DNA from: Sipunculus nudus
Lineage: Eukaryota > Annelida > Sipuncula > Golfingiida > Sipunculidae
Length of the DNA stretch: 64,000 bases
Assembly (NCBI GenBank): GCA_026874595.1
Contig: CM049314.1
Span: 33,428,229-33,492,228 of the forward strand
Reading direction: 5' to 3'
Of the stretch, positions 12,997-26,642 are shown piece by piece. The first letter of the stretch is position 1; each line of letters starts with the position of its first letter. The notes beneath the pieces are model-generated. The model searched no databases and had not been told where the DNA came from. It worked only from the letters and a program-made list of their open reading frames with translations. Made by a program: the position numbers and the translations under genes.

Positions 12997-15900
12997 AACG
13001 GCTTCCAGGGAAAGCTGCCTTTAAAAGACCATTAAGCCCAACAGAAGCCATACGTTATTTCCAAATATATCAGCACATACCGCCCTCCGATATCTGAAGA
13101 AAAGCATGGATGATGTTCAAGAAATGCAGGCTCAGAGTCTTTGAATGACGAAGGGAAAGACGTCTACATGGAAAGTGCTTCAAAAATGTCCACAGCTTCT
13201 TAACCAACTAGGTCAAGACATGGTACTAAGCCAAGCAACCATTGCTTCTGTTGAACAATTTGTCTGTAGACTGTTTGACCTAAGTTTCAATCTGTCATTA
13301 CATCCAGGCAATTCGCTGCACCAAATTCAGGAAACTAAAATTCAATATTGATTCTTTGCCACCAACACAAGATGCCTTAGTGCTCCATATCAAAAGGGCA
13401 AATTATGAAACATTAGTGTGGAAACAGTGCTTTGATACACACCCACAGCTACCTTCACCAGTCTCTCGGCCTGTGGAGGCCGGTTGCTTTGCACTGACAG
13501 TTTGCGGTTGCAAAGAGGAAGACACACAATGCAGTACAAGGCGTTGTCTCTGCCGGAGGAGGGAAATATACTGTGCAGGTGTTTGTGGTTTCGCTCGTGC
13601 AACATGGTGCAGGAATTCATTTACAGATGATAAAGATGACCAGAATTAGGACTACTTACCACATGGGGTAATGTTAGCTTGAGAGCTTAAAGTAATTTCC
13701 CTAGGACAAATTTGTGTATAAATAAGGGTTAATGGGATATTTTGCACGTTTCACTCTCTCCAGAAAAAAGGGGACTGCATCGTTGTTGTTTACATCGGGG
13801 CTACTGCTGGCCTGGTCAAAGGCTGGTAGGCAAAAGCCTATACTCCTTATAAGAAGGTCATCCTTTTTATACTAGCTGTTACATGAACTTCTAGTATCTC
13901 TTCATTCACACTTGTTCAAGTAATTATATGCACCAATCATTTTTTTGGCAAATTAGAAGATGCATCAAAGTATACATAATTTTAGTGGTTATACAGTGGT
14001 CAGCTTCCCTAGTTTGTTAATGAATCAAAGTAACAGTACATGCTACGGATATACACATCTTTATTTCAATCCTTCACTCTTTGGTGTGGCATGAACATTA
14101 GGATGTATTATTTTGCACACAAATGTACCTTTTAATGTTTGATATTTATTTCCTACATATTTAAAACCTGACTTTCACTCCACTTTCACTCGATTATCAA
14201 AAGCGTCAATAAAAATCATCTAAGGCAAATTTAAAAATGACAACCATCCTTGTTCTTTCCCTATGGAATCCATTTAACCAGATATCATGGTTGGCAGCTT
14301 CTTCTCTGAGATGTACACACAGTGTTTTCTGGAGCCCATATCCAGATTTTGCCACCTGACTGCTCGAGACTAGAATAGAGTCCGAAACAGAGACCAAGAC
14401 CATATCCTCCAAAACCAAGTCCTGTACAAATTGGTCTCAAACCGGTCCTGGCTTTGGTACCACAGGAACTGTGAAGTGACAGGAATCGTAGGGACGTAAG
14501 GGATCCTGGACACCCAACTCTTCAGGACAAGAGGACCCTTTTAGGATTGTTCCTTGGTTGGGCCCTCCCCTTAATAAAATACTGGATTAGCCCCTGCATA
14601 AAGTGGGCCCTCTGCACCCACAAGTAAATAAACACCGGTCATGGGCGGCAGCCAAATGAAGAACGAATAGCGTTCTTGCACCTATTATGGCTTCTTGGGT
14701 CGAGGATCCGAGAGAAGCTAAAGGAATGATCAGGACCGAGAGATCAGGAAGGCAGAGTGTCAAGGTTGATGGGACCGGGTGTACACGACTGGGCCGGGGC
14801 AATACAAAGAAATATATGTGAACCCACAACCGAAACTGAAACACCGCCTCTGTGGTAAGGAGTGATTTCCTTTATTGCGTAGAAGCTTACTGCCGTCCTT
14901 TAACCCATGCGAGTCATGATTGTATTCATGAGGTCAGAAATAAAAAAAAAATGCAGAGAGGGATGTACCAATATGCTGAGTTAAAGCGGAATTGTCTCGC
15001 TCATGGTAGGTATGGTTAAAGCTAAAGATAGGTTTGGTTTATTTCAAGTGTCAATGTACTTGTAGGCCATGTGGCGTTGTCAAAAAAGACGAAAATATTA
15101 GCATACTCTCAGGGCCTTACAGTGCATTCTTCGTTGAAGGATGTAACGGCACTCAACAGACAGTACGCTGGTTGTAGACTCTCTAATGTTAAAGGGCCGA
15201 AATGGCGCTAGATGGGACTCGCGTCGTGTTAAATGTCGGATCACAGCTAATACAATAAAGGTTTGAGTGTGATTTCTTTAACCGATAAACGGTTCAACAC
15301 AACTTTAGCTTGACTTTTTTCTCAAGTATCACAGGACATTGGCCCCGAGGGAAAAAATATGTGGCACAGGCGGGTTCCCCCTTCAGCTGCCTCTTTTTAT
15401 TCACCCAGCTCGGTATAAATATACCGACTCTGACACGATCTGTTCTACATATACATACGTGTCCTTCATCATCCTCACTACCTCCTTCACCAGAGAGGTG
15501 AAACAGTGTTTATTTGATAGATCTTACATACGCAGTTCTCCGATCTTCACGCCGTCATTATTTCTAACAGCTGTACCTGCTATAAGGGTTCACTGCGGGA
15601 AAGGTTATTCCGTTTTATTTGCTCAACTGATCTTAAGTCATGTTCCTTTTTAACTGGATGTCCGTTACCAGGGCCCAAACAAAATAGGCTCAGCAGTGAA
15701 ATTTTGCATATAAACTTTGGTTTCCTTTATGTTCGCAAGGCTTTAAATGCGCGATGTTTGTGGCAGGGACATTTTCGCGAATATTAAACCCTCGTGAATA
15801 GACTTCCCAAAAATCGGAGGGAAACAAAATGTTGATATATAAATAATTATGGATCATGTATGTTACCCTTAAATCAAAGACTGCTATAATAAATGATATC

Positions 15901-16299
15901 AAATCTTTCAAATAACCTTTCAATAATGAACATGAATTTTGACTTGTTCGATGATGCCGCGAGTCTTCGTCCATTTTTTTTCGATTTGCCGCTTACTGAT
16001 TATTTAATACAATAATTCATATTTGATACATTGGACATACTCTGCGTAGTTTACACGTTGGGTAAAATGAACTCTAGCAAAGCAGTTATAAGTGAAAATC
16101 ACGATAATATAACCTCCGCAAATATGAAGTAAACCACAATAAGTTAGGGGTAAAAATTATTTACACACCTGAAAATAGGTCAATGTGACCTCATTCCTTT
16201 GAGAAATTATGCAAATACTTCTTTTTTTTAGGTCAATTCTGCTTAATTTATAGAATTTATAGGATTGGACATAATGTACTTAGATTATTCAGACAGTTG

Positions 16300-16935
16300 A
16301 TACATTTCATTATTTTCTTTTTGTATTAGAAGGGGTTATAATCTCGGTAGTTTATATGTTCATGATGTGAGGTTATCCCTTTAGCTAAAGTATCCCCATT
16401 GCAGAAGAGTTGAAAACCTTTTGTGTTATTTGTTTAATGTGTTAAATTAACGAATTAACTATCCAGGTATTTGATACATTTTATTTTGTGCATTAGAAGG
16501 GGTTATATTTATCAGCAGTAAGGATTTTCATGATGTGAGGTAATCCAAATAGCAAAAGTATCCCCATTGCGAAAGTGATGAAAACCTTTTTGTGTTCTTT
16601 GTTTAAAATTTAAAATTTTCTCAATATCTAAGCAGAGTTGATACATTTTGTAATTTTTTTATGTTATAATCACAGTAGTTAGAATGTTCATGATGTGAGG
16701 ATGTTCATCCAAATAGCACAGGTATTCAAATTGCAGAAGAGTTGAAAACCTTTCGTCTTCTTTTTCTAACATGTTAAATTAACATGGTTTCAGTAAATCA
16801 GTAAAGCTCTATCTGAGCGCTGTGAACTGATGGTCCCTGTCTGTATTTCATGATGTGCGGTAATCCCATTAGCACAGTTATCCCCATTGCAGAAGAGTTG
16901 AAAACCTTTTGTGTTGTTTATGAAAGGTTAATATT
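16300..16935 (+). repeat. Tandem repeat of about 160-175 bp, four diverged units
   Basis: Each unit holds ttcatgatgtgaggt.atcc, a ccccattgcagaagagttga-like stretch and gaaaaccttttgtg. The last motif recurs near 16407, 16578, 16740 and 16898. Intergenic, no ORF. Confidence 0.75.
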
Positions 16936-18262
16936 TTATATCTATCTGAGCGCTGTGAACTAACTATTGGTCCATTGTCTGAATTCCATCAGATAACCGG
17001 AAATCTGCATTTTAAGGAATGCGAGCGTTTTCCTCGAGTGTTTGTTTGTGTATTGGTTTGTGTGCGTGTGTGTGGGGGGGGGGAAGGGTTCATGTTATGG
17101 GTTACCCAAAATCAGTTTGCATTCACTCATTCGGCCCATATTCCCAGGTCCGTTTGTGTAAAATGACTTTACATTTGTGAATATTCCTTGATGACGTTCC
17201 TGAATGCAGATCATGTGCCGGGTCCCCACAAAATCTAATCAATTCTTCATTGGCCCTTTCTCGAAATACGCTGAAAGTTTTATGAGATTCCGTTCAAGAT
17301 TGCGCGAGGTATGTTGTGAACAACATACAAACACAGACACAGAACGGAGATGAAAGCATAACCTCCTCGCAGAGGTAGGAACCATCACTCTCTTTTGGTC
17401 TCTGGGCCATGAGTCCTTCTTACAGCCGTAATAATGTCTATACAAACCAGAGGGTTTCAGAAGATCTCTCTTTGATAAAGAGAAACATGGAGGAATAGAA
17501 TGTAGTCCGCTCGTTCTCAAAACACGGGAAGGCTACCATTAATGACTGACTTAGCGCCTGTAATTGCAAGCTATGTACGTATACCTGTTTTGCCTTGGCC
17601 AATGGAGTTGTGGAAATTTTCTGGAACCGTATAATCAAGCTCCTGGGTACTATTTAATACTCGAATGTGATATCTAGAGTCTACACATGGCTAGTTACAG
17701 ATATATTTTCACGTGATTTCTGTTAAGATTGGACTGATTTTTTGCTCGGATTCCGTAGATTACTTCCTGTAAGACTGTCAGTGAGCTGTCAGGCCAACCT
17801 GTCAATCAACAAGCTCACAGTAACAGATCGTTAACATACCAATATATCATGTTGCAGGGAAGGTCAGCTTTAAAACGATAGAAAACTGGCGGTTACGACG
17901 AGGTTTGCTTAAACGAAATCGAGATATATTTGTGTTCTGAAATAATCTACCTATTCTAACACACAAACATTGCCCCCACAAAAAAAAACCGGTTCCAATA
18001 CACAGTTGGGTATGCTGATAAAACAACAATACCTGCACAAAGCCGCTAACAATACCTTTAGACCACTATCCATCTAAATGACAGAAAAATGAGTCAAAAC
18101 CAGTATGCTATTACAAGCACTTTTGTGTGGTTCCAAATAATATACAGAAATTCATAGCATGAAAGGCATTACATTCCACACATAACGGAATTGCAATCAT
18201 AGGTAGTACTTTGTCCCAGGTTTACGTGATCGAAATCAGGAATTTTATTATGAACAACAGAA

Positions 18263-18263
<1 letters not shown>

Positions 18264-18343
<80 letters not shown>
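18264..18343. repeat. (AT)n microsatellite
   Basis: About 40 dinucleotides, the longest simple repeat in the intergenic part. Confidence 0.97.
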
Positions 18344-18346
<3 letters not shown>

Positions 18347-19824
18347 TAGAACCTCCGAATTACAGACACTGACGGGACCAGACATTTTGCCCACAATAGA
18401 GGGGTGTCCTTAGTACAGAGGAGAGGTTTCATATATATAACATATTATGTTGAAAAAAAAACTGGAATGGTCTTATGGTCTTTCAGCATTAGGGTTGCAA
18501 AGGTATCGGGTTAAGTGACACGCAAAAATATATCAATACTGCTGGATTCAAAATAGATAGGGAAGTCCTTAAAATGACGTCACTGGGTGCTCTGATCAAG
18601 TCAGATCGGTTTTAAAAGTCAGGCGTTGCCTAATGTCATTAATTCTTTATAGTTTTGCTTGATCAAAATAAAGAAAAATAAAAAAAAAAAATATTGAAAC
18701 TTGTAATTCCGTCGCCTTTCAAATTGCGAAGACCCTAGACAGTTCTAAATGACAGGGAATCTGTGCTTGAAAATTCCTACCTAAGATTGAATTTACCAGC
18801 AATGACTGTGCAGATATTCCTATTATTTTGTAATCTGGGATATTTTATCAGTTTTACAAGAAAACTAGTGTCAAACTCAAATGTCAATCATGTACCTTGT
18901 AGGTTGTAGTATTAACACTTTGTAATTATAACAATAAGTTGCAAGTGTGTTATATCTCAACATAAAATGCGGATATATTTATTGTCAGTGGTTGCCTGGA
19001 AGGTCCTAAGTAAAAATTATAAAAAAAACTGAAAAACACACACACTGCAATACCACAGCCTTTAAATGATCTGCTGCATATCAGCTCTGAGTTTCACATG
19101 TCATTTATATGCTTTTCGACTAAATCATTAGTTAAGTTCCCAGTTTTATGTTCCGTGAAATCATTGCCACATATTTAAAACAGTATCACAATAAAAATTA
19201 ATAAATTTTAAAACATAAGGTAGGGTGGCACGTGAATGATCAAAGAACGTCAGCAGAGCGTCATGACTTGAAAGTCATTTCTTTGTAGAATAGTCAGCCG
19301 CATACTATTATAACAATAGCAACAGGAAGAAAGTATTGGCACGGTTCCCTCTGTGTTGTATTATGTAAACAACACATGACGATCTTTTTTCAGTGACGTG
19401 TTGTAGATTCACAGAAATGGCCATCGTATTCCATGACGTCTCCCTTAGTTGCGTCAGTACAAGCAGCCATTATATCATGTGATAATGTTATGAACAGACT
19501 TTCCCCACGAGAGTGCGCAATGCCCATAATGGTCGTCTGCAGTGTTCGGGTCCAATGGACCAGCATCATAGATCTTGTAAAATAAAATCAAATACAAACC
19601 AGACACTCACAGGAACTCGAGCGTTGCAGATGAGGTTGCATTTTCACATGTTATATATAAAAAAACGTGAAGTTGTTGTCGATTTAACGGACACGGACAT
19701 TCAATCGTGGACGATAGGTTTCGAATACCTTTACAAGAAGAATGGCTTGTTTTCGCACTTGTAAAAACAGATGTCTCCCCCCCCCTCCCGCCCGCGTTTG
19801 CATATAGGTTATAACAATAAAGAT

Positions 19825-20440
19825 CTGAGAAGGTGAGAGATCTGACCCTGTGAGGTCACCAGGTTTCAAACTCATCCAAGATTTTGGTAGGAACAATCAG
19901 TGTTTCAGATTTGAGGACAAAAAGTGAAATACTTCAATGATATCGAGCTTCAAAATAATTTTTCATTTCTGCAGATTAAGGGCAAGGTCACCGGATTTCG
20001 AACTCGTCCGAGATTTCAGTAGGAACAATTAGTATGTCAATTTCCAGTGGAAAATCTGCAGCTCTTCTAAAGTAATCGTGTTCACTAAATAACCACAAAG
20101 ATTTTACATTTAGACAAATTTGACCTTGAAGATGAAGGTTAAGGTCCCCGGTTTTCAAACTCCTTTGAGAACGTTTTAGGGAAAATTGGTGTATTAGAAT
20201 TTGTAAACAAAATGTGAAAACCTCTAAAAGTTATGGGCTTCACTAAAAGTTTACATTTCAGCAGATTTGACCTTAAGATGATGGTCAAGGTCAACGGGAT
20301 TCGAACTTATCCCAATTTTTTGTAGGAACAATCGGTGTGTTGAATATCGGAGGAATATATGCAGCCCTTCAAAGGTTATCGCGTTCACAAGAGATCCTAC
20401 AGACGACAACGACAGACGATGACGCTACTGAAAACAACAT
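19825..20440 (+). repeat. Tandem repeat of about 135-155 bp, four units, with cgacagacgatgacg end
   Basis: The phrase aaggtcaccggatttcgaac recurs near 19851, 19985, 20141 and 20286, each followed by taggaacaat-like text and cttcaaa/cttctaaa...tcactaa. It ends with acgacaacgacagacgatga, typical of the tail of a mollusc dispersed repeat. Lies shortly before exon 1 of the channel gene. Confidence 0.7.
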
Positions 20441-20814
20441 GTCTCCCTTGGGGGGGGGGGGGCATAATAAACTATCGTAGCACCACATTTGTTCATCAAC
20501 AAATCCCTTATCTTGCAGTCTTAATGTTTTCTTCGACAAGGATAAATGGTCTAGTTATCCCATTAGTATAAATGTTAAACATGTTGAATCATAGGTATTA
20601 TTACGTAAAATGTTGAGTTATCAGCATCATTACACTTGACTTAAGCAACTCTCATGGGTTGTGTATTCTTTTTACATTGATGTCAATTCATGTTTATATT
20701 TTAAAAAAATGTACCCTACTTCATTGGTTAGTTATTTGAACCAAACATCACCTTAATATATATTGAACTGTAATGTATATTTTCTAATATAAATATTATA
20801 TGTTTTACTTACAG

Positions 20815-20876
20815 AAAAGGGTGGCCCGTCCCACATGGAGCTTGGAACGAGGGGTGGTCACAGAAAGGAGAGCAGA
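20815..20876 (+). CDS. Channel gene exon 1 (start-codon exon)
   Basis: Acceptor ttttacttacag precedes 20815 and donor GTAAGT follows 20876. The first in-frame ATG is at 20835 and gives MELGTRGGHRKESR. The 5' edge of the exon is not on a codon boundary, unlike all later junctions, which fits an upstream non-coding exon and a start here. The peptide is not a signal peptide, so the true amino end could still lie further upstream. Confidence 0.6.
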
Positions 20877-23800
20877 GTAAGTGTCACGTGATGTGTTTGT
20901 CATAGCTAGACCATATTTACTTACTTAAACACCTCTATCAAGGAGGGGATTCAGGGGAAGCTTTAAGCGACAGATGTGCTTCTCCATCACCTGGAGTGCA
21001 AAACCCTTTTGCTTCTACTTATTTAATTTCATCTACTCTTGTATGAACTAGATCTTAACTAAAAAATAAATATCACAGATTTGCTCTTTATACATATATA
21101 TATATATTAACACCATTCACCTGATGATCGGGTCGCATCCCGTGAAACAGACTGAATTTAAAGTGTTGTTTTTCTTCAGAGTTATATATATATTAATATA
21201 TATATATTAATATATATATATAAATATATATATATATTAATATATATATATATATATATATATTAATATATATATATATGTATGTATGTATGATATTGAT
21301 AAGCATAATACAACCTGACAATGTAAGTCGCCTGAGCTAGAGCGATCACCCTTTGTCCTGTCCGGACGTCCTTTAACAGGGCACAATTCGCAATTGTTAG
21401 ACCTATTATTTTCCAACTTTCCATCTAGCTGGACTTGTAACTGTCTTACAACAGTCCCGGATCTCTACCTATCCCCCTATCATATCAGATAACGTGGCAG
21501 AATAATAATAATAAGAAGAAGAATGTCCAAAAACAAAGATTTACCGAGGATCTAGTAATCTTCATTTGTCTTTAGGTGGAGATAGCTAGGTCCTGGGTAA
21601 ATCTCCATGGAAACCTGAAATGAGGTCATGGTGACCATGTTACGAGTAAAAAATAATGTTGAGAACTCATAAAGTCATACTGGACACAAATCTTAATCGT
21701 TCAACCTAGAAACTTCTTTCATATAGAGTTAGGTCATTGTAAAGTCATCTCGGAATGTATATTTCGCGATCAAACCGATTTTAGCACCCTAGCAGTCAAA
21801 TGGGCACAGGCCGTAATAGGTAGACTCAGACCCCCTCCCTAACATCAGGTCCCTGTAAATTATCCTTTGACACCCGAAGAAAGTCACTATGACCCTTATT
21901 TTGCGAGTTATGTAGAAACTTCCGACTTCGCATCCAAGGAGTTCCTGATGGAATCTGGATGGAAACTCAATAATTAATTCATTATAAACTATATCATCTG
22001 TGGACTAGGGGCGAAAATATATACTTTTTAGCACTATGGAAGTCCTTATTCCATCTATTAAAGGTTTCTTAACAAATATTTTGTATTATATCATAACATC
22101 AATAAACCATGCAAATTCAGCTGAACGTCATGGCCCATGATCAAATATTCTCTCTCAAAACTGATGAAAATGAAAACGTATCTTCATAAGGTCTGTAAAC
22201 TGAATGTAATCAAAATGATCCACACGAACTATTTAAAAAACCCATGCAAATTCTCCAACCCCCCGAAATATCAAACATATTCCAGGCAGAACCAATTATG
22301 GTTCTATACTCTTTCCGCCCATAAGAACGTTATATGTTTCCTCTTAGACCCTGAAGGATCTTGTTGGTTTCAGGAGGCGCCATCCATCTTGGTATCTCAA
22401 AAGGTTCCATAGTGTGCCTTGCATAAAGAACGTTTAAAAGGCTCAAGAAAGACCATTTTCCCCCATAAAATATACCTTTATCTACCTTTCTGAAAATTAC
22501 TATTTTCAGAAAGGTAGAATTTAGAAAGAGCCATGCATCAATATTGTAAAGAGTAACCTTTTAGACGTTGAATCTGATACTGGTATTCGCCGTCACAACT
22601 GGCCGGTTGACCGACCACTGAGGAGAAAGTTCAAGTTTCACCATGAAAAATTTCTGTGTTTTAAGTGAGCTCTATGGAAAACACGTTTACAGTAAAAGGA
22701 TTACCAGAAAGAATCCGAAAAAAAAATTGTATGCCTTTCTGGAAATCACCTATTTTTAAGATCTGGCTCTCATTTCTGATGGGCCACTAATATGAAATTA
22801 TCACCAACCATATAAATCTTAAATCTGTTCTATTTCCATTTAAGAGATTTATTATAATCACTGTATATCCACGAAAAATATATTAATATACGATTTGAAG
22901 TTGTTGACGTAATTTGAATATTCAATATTCAGTCCTGTTGTACAACCACCCAGCGTGAGTGTATGATAAAATTTTAACTTGTTTACATATACACACTCTT
23001 TCTATTTGATTAAAATAGATCTATGATAATTCGAATAAATACTCATGAATCCTGCATATAAAATTTTAAAATAAGTTAAAATACCATTTCCTTAGTTCAA
23101 ACTTTAGCGTTGGTCATTACATGGTGTATTACATAGGGACGTTCAGAATCAAATATGAAACGCATGCATTCTCAACTACACGCATGGCTTCCCTCACGTA
23201 CAGAGGCAGAAATATATAGTGTAGACGCCCACGTGAACATACTTTACAACACCAGAACAGAGATGATCGGGACCAAAATGATGGAAAATCATCATCACTA
23301 CAGGGGCGGATACAGGAGCTCCGGGGGGGGGGAGCATAAGAAGCAAGGTCGGATCATGGACTTAGGTAAAATATGGGTCCATGGGAGTTATGACAAACCC
23401 TAAAAAAGGTCCCCACGGCCGGAAAGCGGGGATTTCCAGGTCGCAAAAATTAACCTGAAACCCTTCAGAAAAGGATCCGGCGTATGAAAACTGGGAGAAG
23501 GGGTCCGGACCCCCAGTCCCGCCTTCTCCCCCTGATTTCGCTTCAGCGTATATTTTCTGTTCCCCATTGTTTTAGCCTATCCCCCCTCTTCTTCGATCCC
23601 TCTAAATCTACCCCTGCACTGTACAAAGGTGGGCGCCATAGGAAAGTACAGACTTGATGGTTCTACACCTTCCTGTAACCCTCAATATAGACCGCTGATG
23701 TACTGTCTGTTTCGCGGCCTCGCCCGCGCGCACCTGTCCTTTGGCGTTGCATACACAACATTACATACATGTGAGCTTGGGTTATCCGTGCTGAACAGTC

Positions 23801-26115
23801 TGTTACCTGTCAGTGTCTGGGCTGACCTCCAACTTTTGTTTCGTTTGCACTTACACAAGTACTTTTGAGTGTCTGTGTAGGTCTAAGGTCACTTAATTTG
23901 AATCCAGCCAATCACAAAACAGCTTTGAATGACCTGATCACCATGACCTTGTTGTTCCCTTGATCCAGTTTATATTCATGTGAGCTGCTTATGTTATCGT
24001 TCTCGACACACGGGAAAATATAGCATCCATTACACGGTAAGATGATAATGTACTTCAATCACGAAAACAACACATGAATTTTTCGGTAGATTGGCTGCCG
24101 TCCCTCAAACTGTTTTCTATTCTTAATACTTCAATTTATTATCTTTCCTTAACACTTATACATTATGAGTATAGCATAAGTATTACTGTTATGTCGACTT
24201 TAGAAAACTCCCTTTATATACAGGGTTGAGTTTTTAAGATAATGTTCTGTTTGCAGGTCACTTATTTCCAAATCGCAGGTAATGACGACAGTGGAACAGA
24301 TCCCAATGTTCACGTAAGTTTTGAACTATATTTGCAACTCCATTGTTCATAGGTAATTAAAATATGGTTACTCTCAACGGATTTCCCGTTGTTTAAACGT
24401 ACAGGCCTAATACCCAGACTTAGTTGCATTTGTTGAGTTTATAGTGTCATTTTTATAGATCAGTTTTGGTTCAGTACGACAGCAGGTTTGTTAACATATA
24501 CATAGGCAAGAAACATTGAACAGGAGTGAAGGAGACATTGAACATACATTAAACAATTACAATTAAGAGTTTGTTAAAACACAGCGTATGTAAACGTGAT
24601 ACATACTGATTCATGTAGTTAGCAGGAATGCGGACCAGTGAATAATGTTTTTTTTTTTTTTATTTTCGTGTAGATGACACCAACACAAGTGGAGAACGAT
24701 GTGACAAGCGAAAGTGACACAGACGAAAATCTAGTTAGTATGACCATCACCTCATTTTCTTTGTAGCATATATTTCGGTCATACCGTGCTTCGTCCATCT
24801 GGTATGTCGCGCACATGTGCGTCGTTTATCTGGAATTCTTACAACTCACAGTCGGTCCATCTGGCATCACATCTTACGGAGTGGTCGCCGTCGACATTTA
24901 TCTAGGGAAGGCAGAGTATGCAAAATTCACAGGCAAAACATAGAAATGTTGATCCCAGTCGTCTACTTTGTAAGTTCGTGTTGTTAGTGATGTTATTATG
25001 TACGTGATGGTAATTTTGTTCTGGATTCTTTTGATGGACAAAATATCACGGGAGAAGGAGGCTTTGATCATTGATCAAACTATGTAGATTGAATACTTGA
25101 TAAAGAGCCATTGTTTAAAATTTTGCCTACATAAAATACACACTTGATTTGATTTTAGTGAATATTCTGCTGTCAAAATTGCAATATGCAGGCAATAAAT
25201 AAACACGCATCCATGAGACATTATAATGCACAGTGAATGGACAGTCAACTATATAATTAACATTGATGGTTCCTCGTATTCCGGCGCTTTTTTGCACGAC
25301 ATTTAACTGACATGTCTTTTGTTTTGCTTCATGAACGTATAACATTTGAAAACTACTTTGCTGTTTTACTGAACTATAAGTATTTATTCCCAGGTTAATT
25401 GTGTAGACATATCTGACGGTCACGTCCCCGGAATGGGGAATGACATATCCTACGTAAGTCCGTTGTCTCTTTCTTTCCTTCATACTTGTTTATTCTTCGT
25501 TAAAGGTACATAATCAGGATAAATATTATCCCTAATTTTACACCGTCAGTTTAGTTATCCTTTATACAAGAGTTTCACGACAAAACCATCCCAGCTAACC
25601 TCCCCTTCAGCTGTTTAATACCTTGTTATGGTTCTGCATGTCAGTAAACACGATCTCTATGTGTCAGTTAACCATAACAAGGCCGCTTGGCCGAAGGTCC
25701 GATTTTGCAAGGATATTCTAAAACATGAACGTGAAAACTCAAATGGCGCACTGAGTCGCTCCCGGTCCATTTTTTTTAACACTCGTGTAAGGGAGTACTG
25801 TAAACCTAAGTCTTATTATTATCCAAAGAATTATGAAACTCTGTTATAATTTTAAGCCTGCCTTTGTTGGGTTATTCTGGCATCTGAGAACTCTTAATTC
25901 ATTGCTTGTCTTGTAGAAAACCAGCATAAACAGAGGCAACACTAATGCATCAGGAGACATGAACGACTCAACGGTAAATATAAAGATGTAACATTGTTAT
26001 TCAATTAATGACAGGGACGTCCATATAGGGGGATGGGGTGGGTGTTGGGATATATATCCCCCCCCCCCGCTCTTTTTGGCAAGGGGGATGATCATTGTAA
26101 TCATCCCCTACTTTT

Positions 26116-26175
<60 letters not shown>

Positions 26176-26356
26176 GTATTATTAAAAAGACGTTGGTTCC
26201 ATTTAGTAGTTCACTTTTAAATATTATATCTAAACCTGGTTTAGAATTTTATACTGCAAACATAATATCTTATTTTCTTAATCTTATAATTGTAATGCAT
26301 TTGAAATGTGATGAAGAATATATATATTTGAAATGTGTCAAACAGGCGCTAAAAAG

Positions 26357-26413
<57 letters not shown>

Positions 26414-26602
26414 CAAAGTAATACACATAGAAATTCAATACATCATAATGAAAGTGCTAAACCATGAAGGGGAGCATTTATAATGTATCATATACAGTAA
26501 GTTTTACTTCATGTACTACAGAACTGTTTCGTGAGTCCAGCTGACTAGCCGGCTCACTCTTCAGGTTCTATATATTGTATATGATATAACTGTATATGGT
26601 AC

Positions 26603-26642
<40 letters not shown>

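Larger units (their letters stand above)
10494..13650 (+). pseudogene. Broken gene of an unnamed family with a C-terminal CXC-like motif
   Basis: Pieces of one reading frame occur in family order. From 10498: MEPIVAEPFMKSGRTEDIDW, then a frameshift near 10617. Next comes a segment with KWIKTCYAAFTNATNI present twice (tandem duplication). At 11478-11636 the segment includes GEIYSWKDVWDRYCALVTDF. At 13165-13330: QLLNQLGQDMVLSQATIASV. Finally, from about 13340: LPPTQDALVLHIKRANYETL, followed by PQLPSPV and a cysteine cluster (CGCK-x5-C-x4-CLC-x6-C-x3-C). From memory this layout matches large, unnamed invertebrate proteins with a C-terminal cysteine motif like tesmin/CXC domains, often multicopy. 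Frameshifts, stops and two inserted elements (11617-12996) show it is dead. A transposon origin is possible but not shown. Confidence 0.7.
13651..20814. other. Intergenic stretch without recognised genes
   Basis: Apart from the tandem repeats at 16300 and 19825 and the (AT)n at 18264, I see only short frames with no family signature. 14400-14860 is GC-richer and looks like decayed repeat. Confidence 0.5.

Noticed and set aside
13390-13620. 76-codon frame on - opposite the CXC-like segment
   Set aside because: Antisense shadow; the + strand matches a known protein layout.
22137-22412. 91-codon frame in intron 1
   Set aside because: No recognisable domain, AT-biased composition and no splice context in frame with the channel gene.
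26076-26483. 135-codon frame with long Tyr-Ile runs
   Set aside because: Translation of (AT)n arrays in intron 5.
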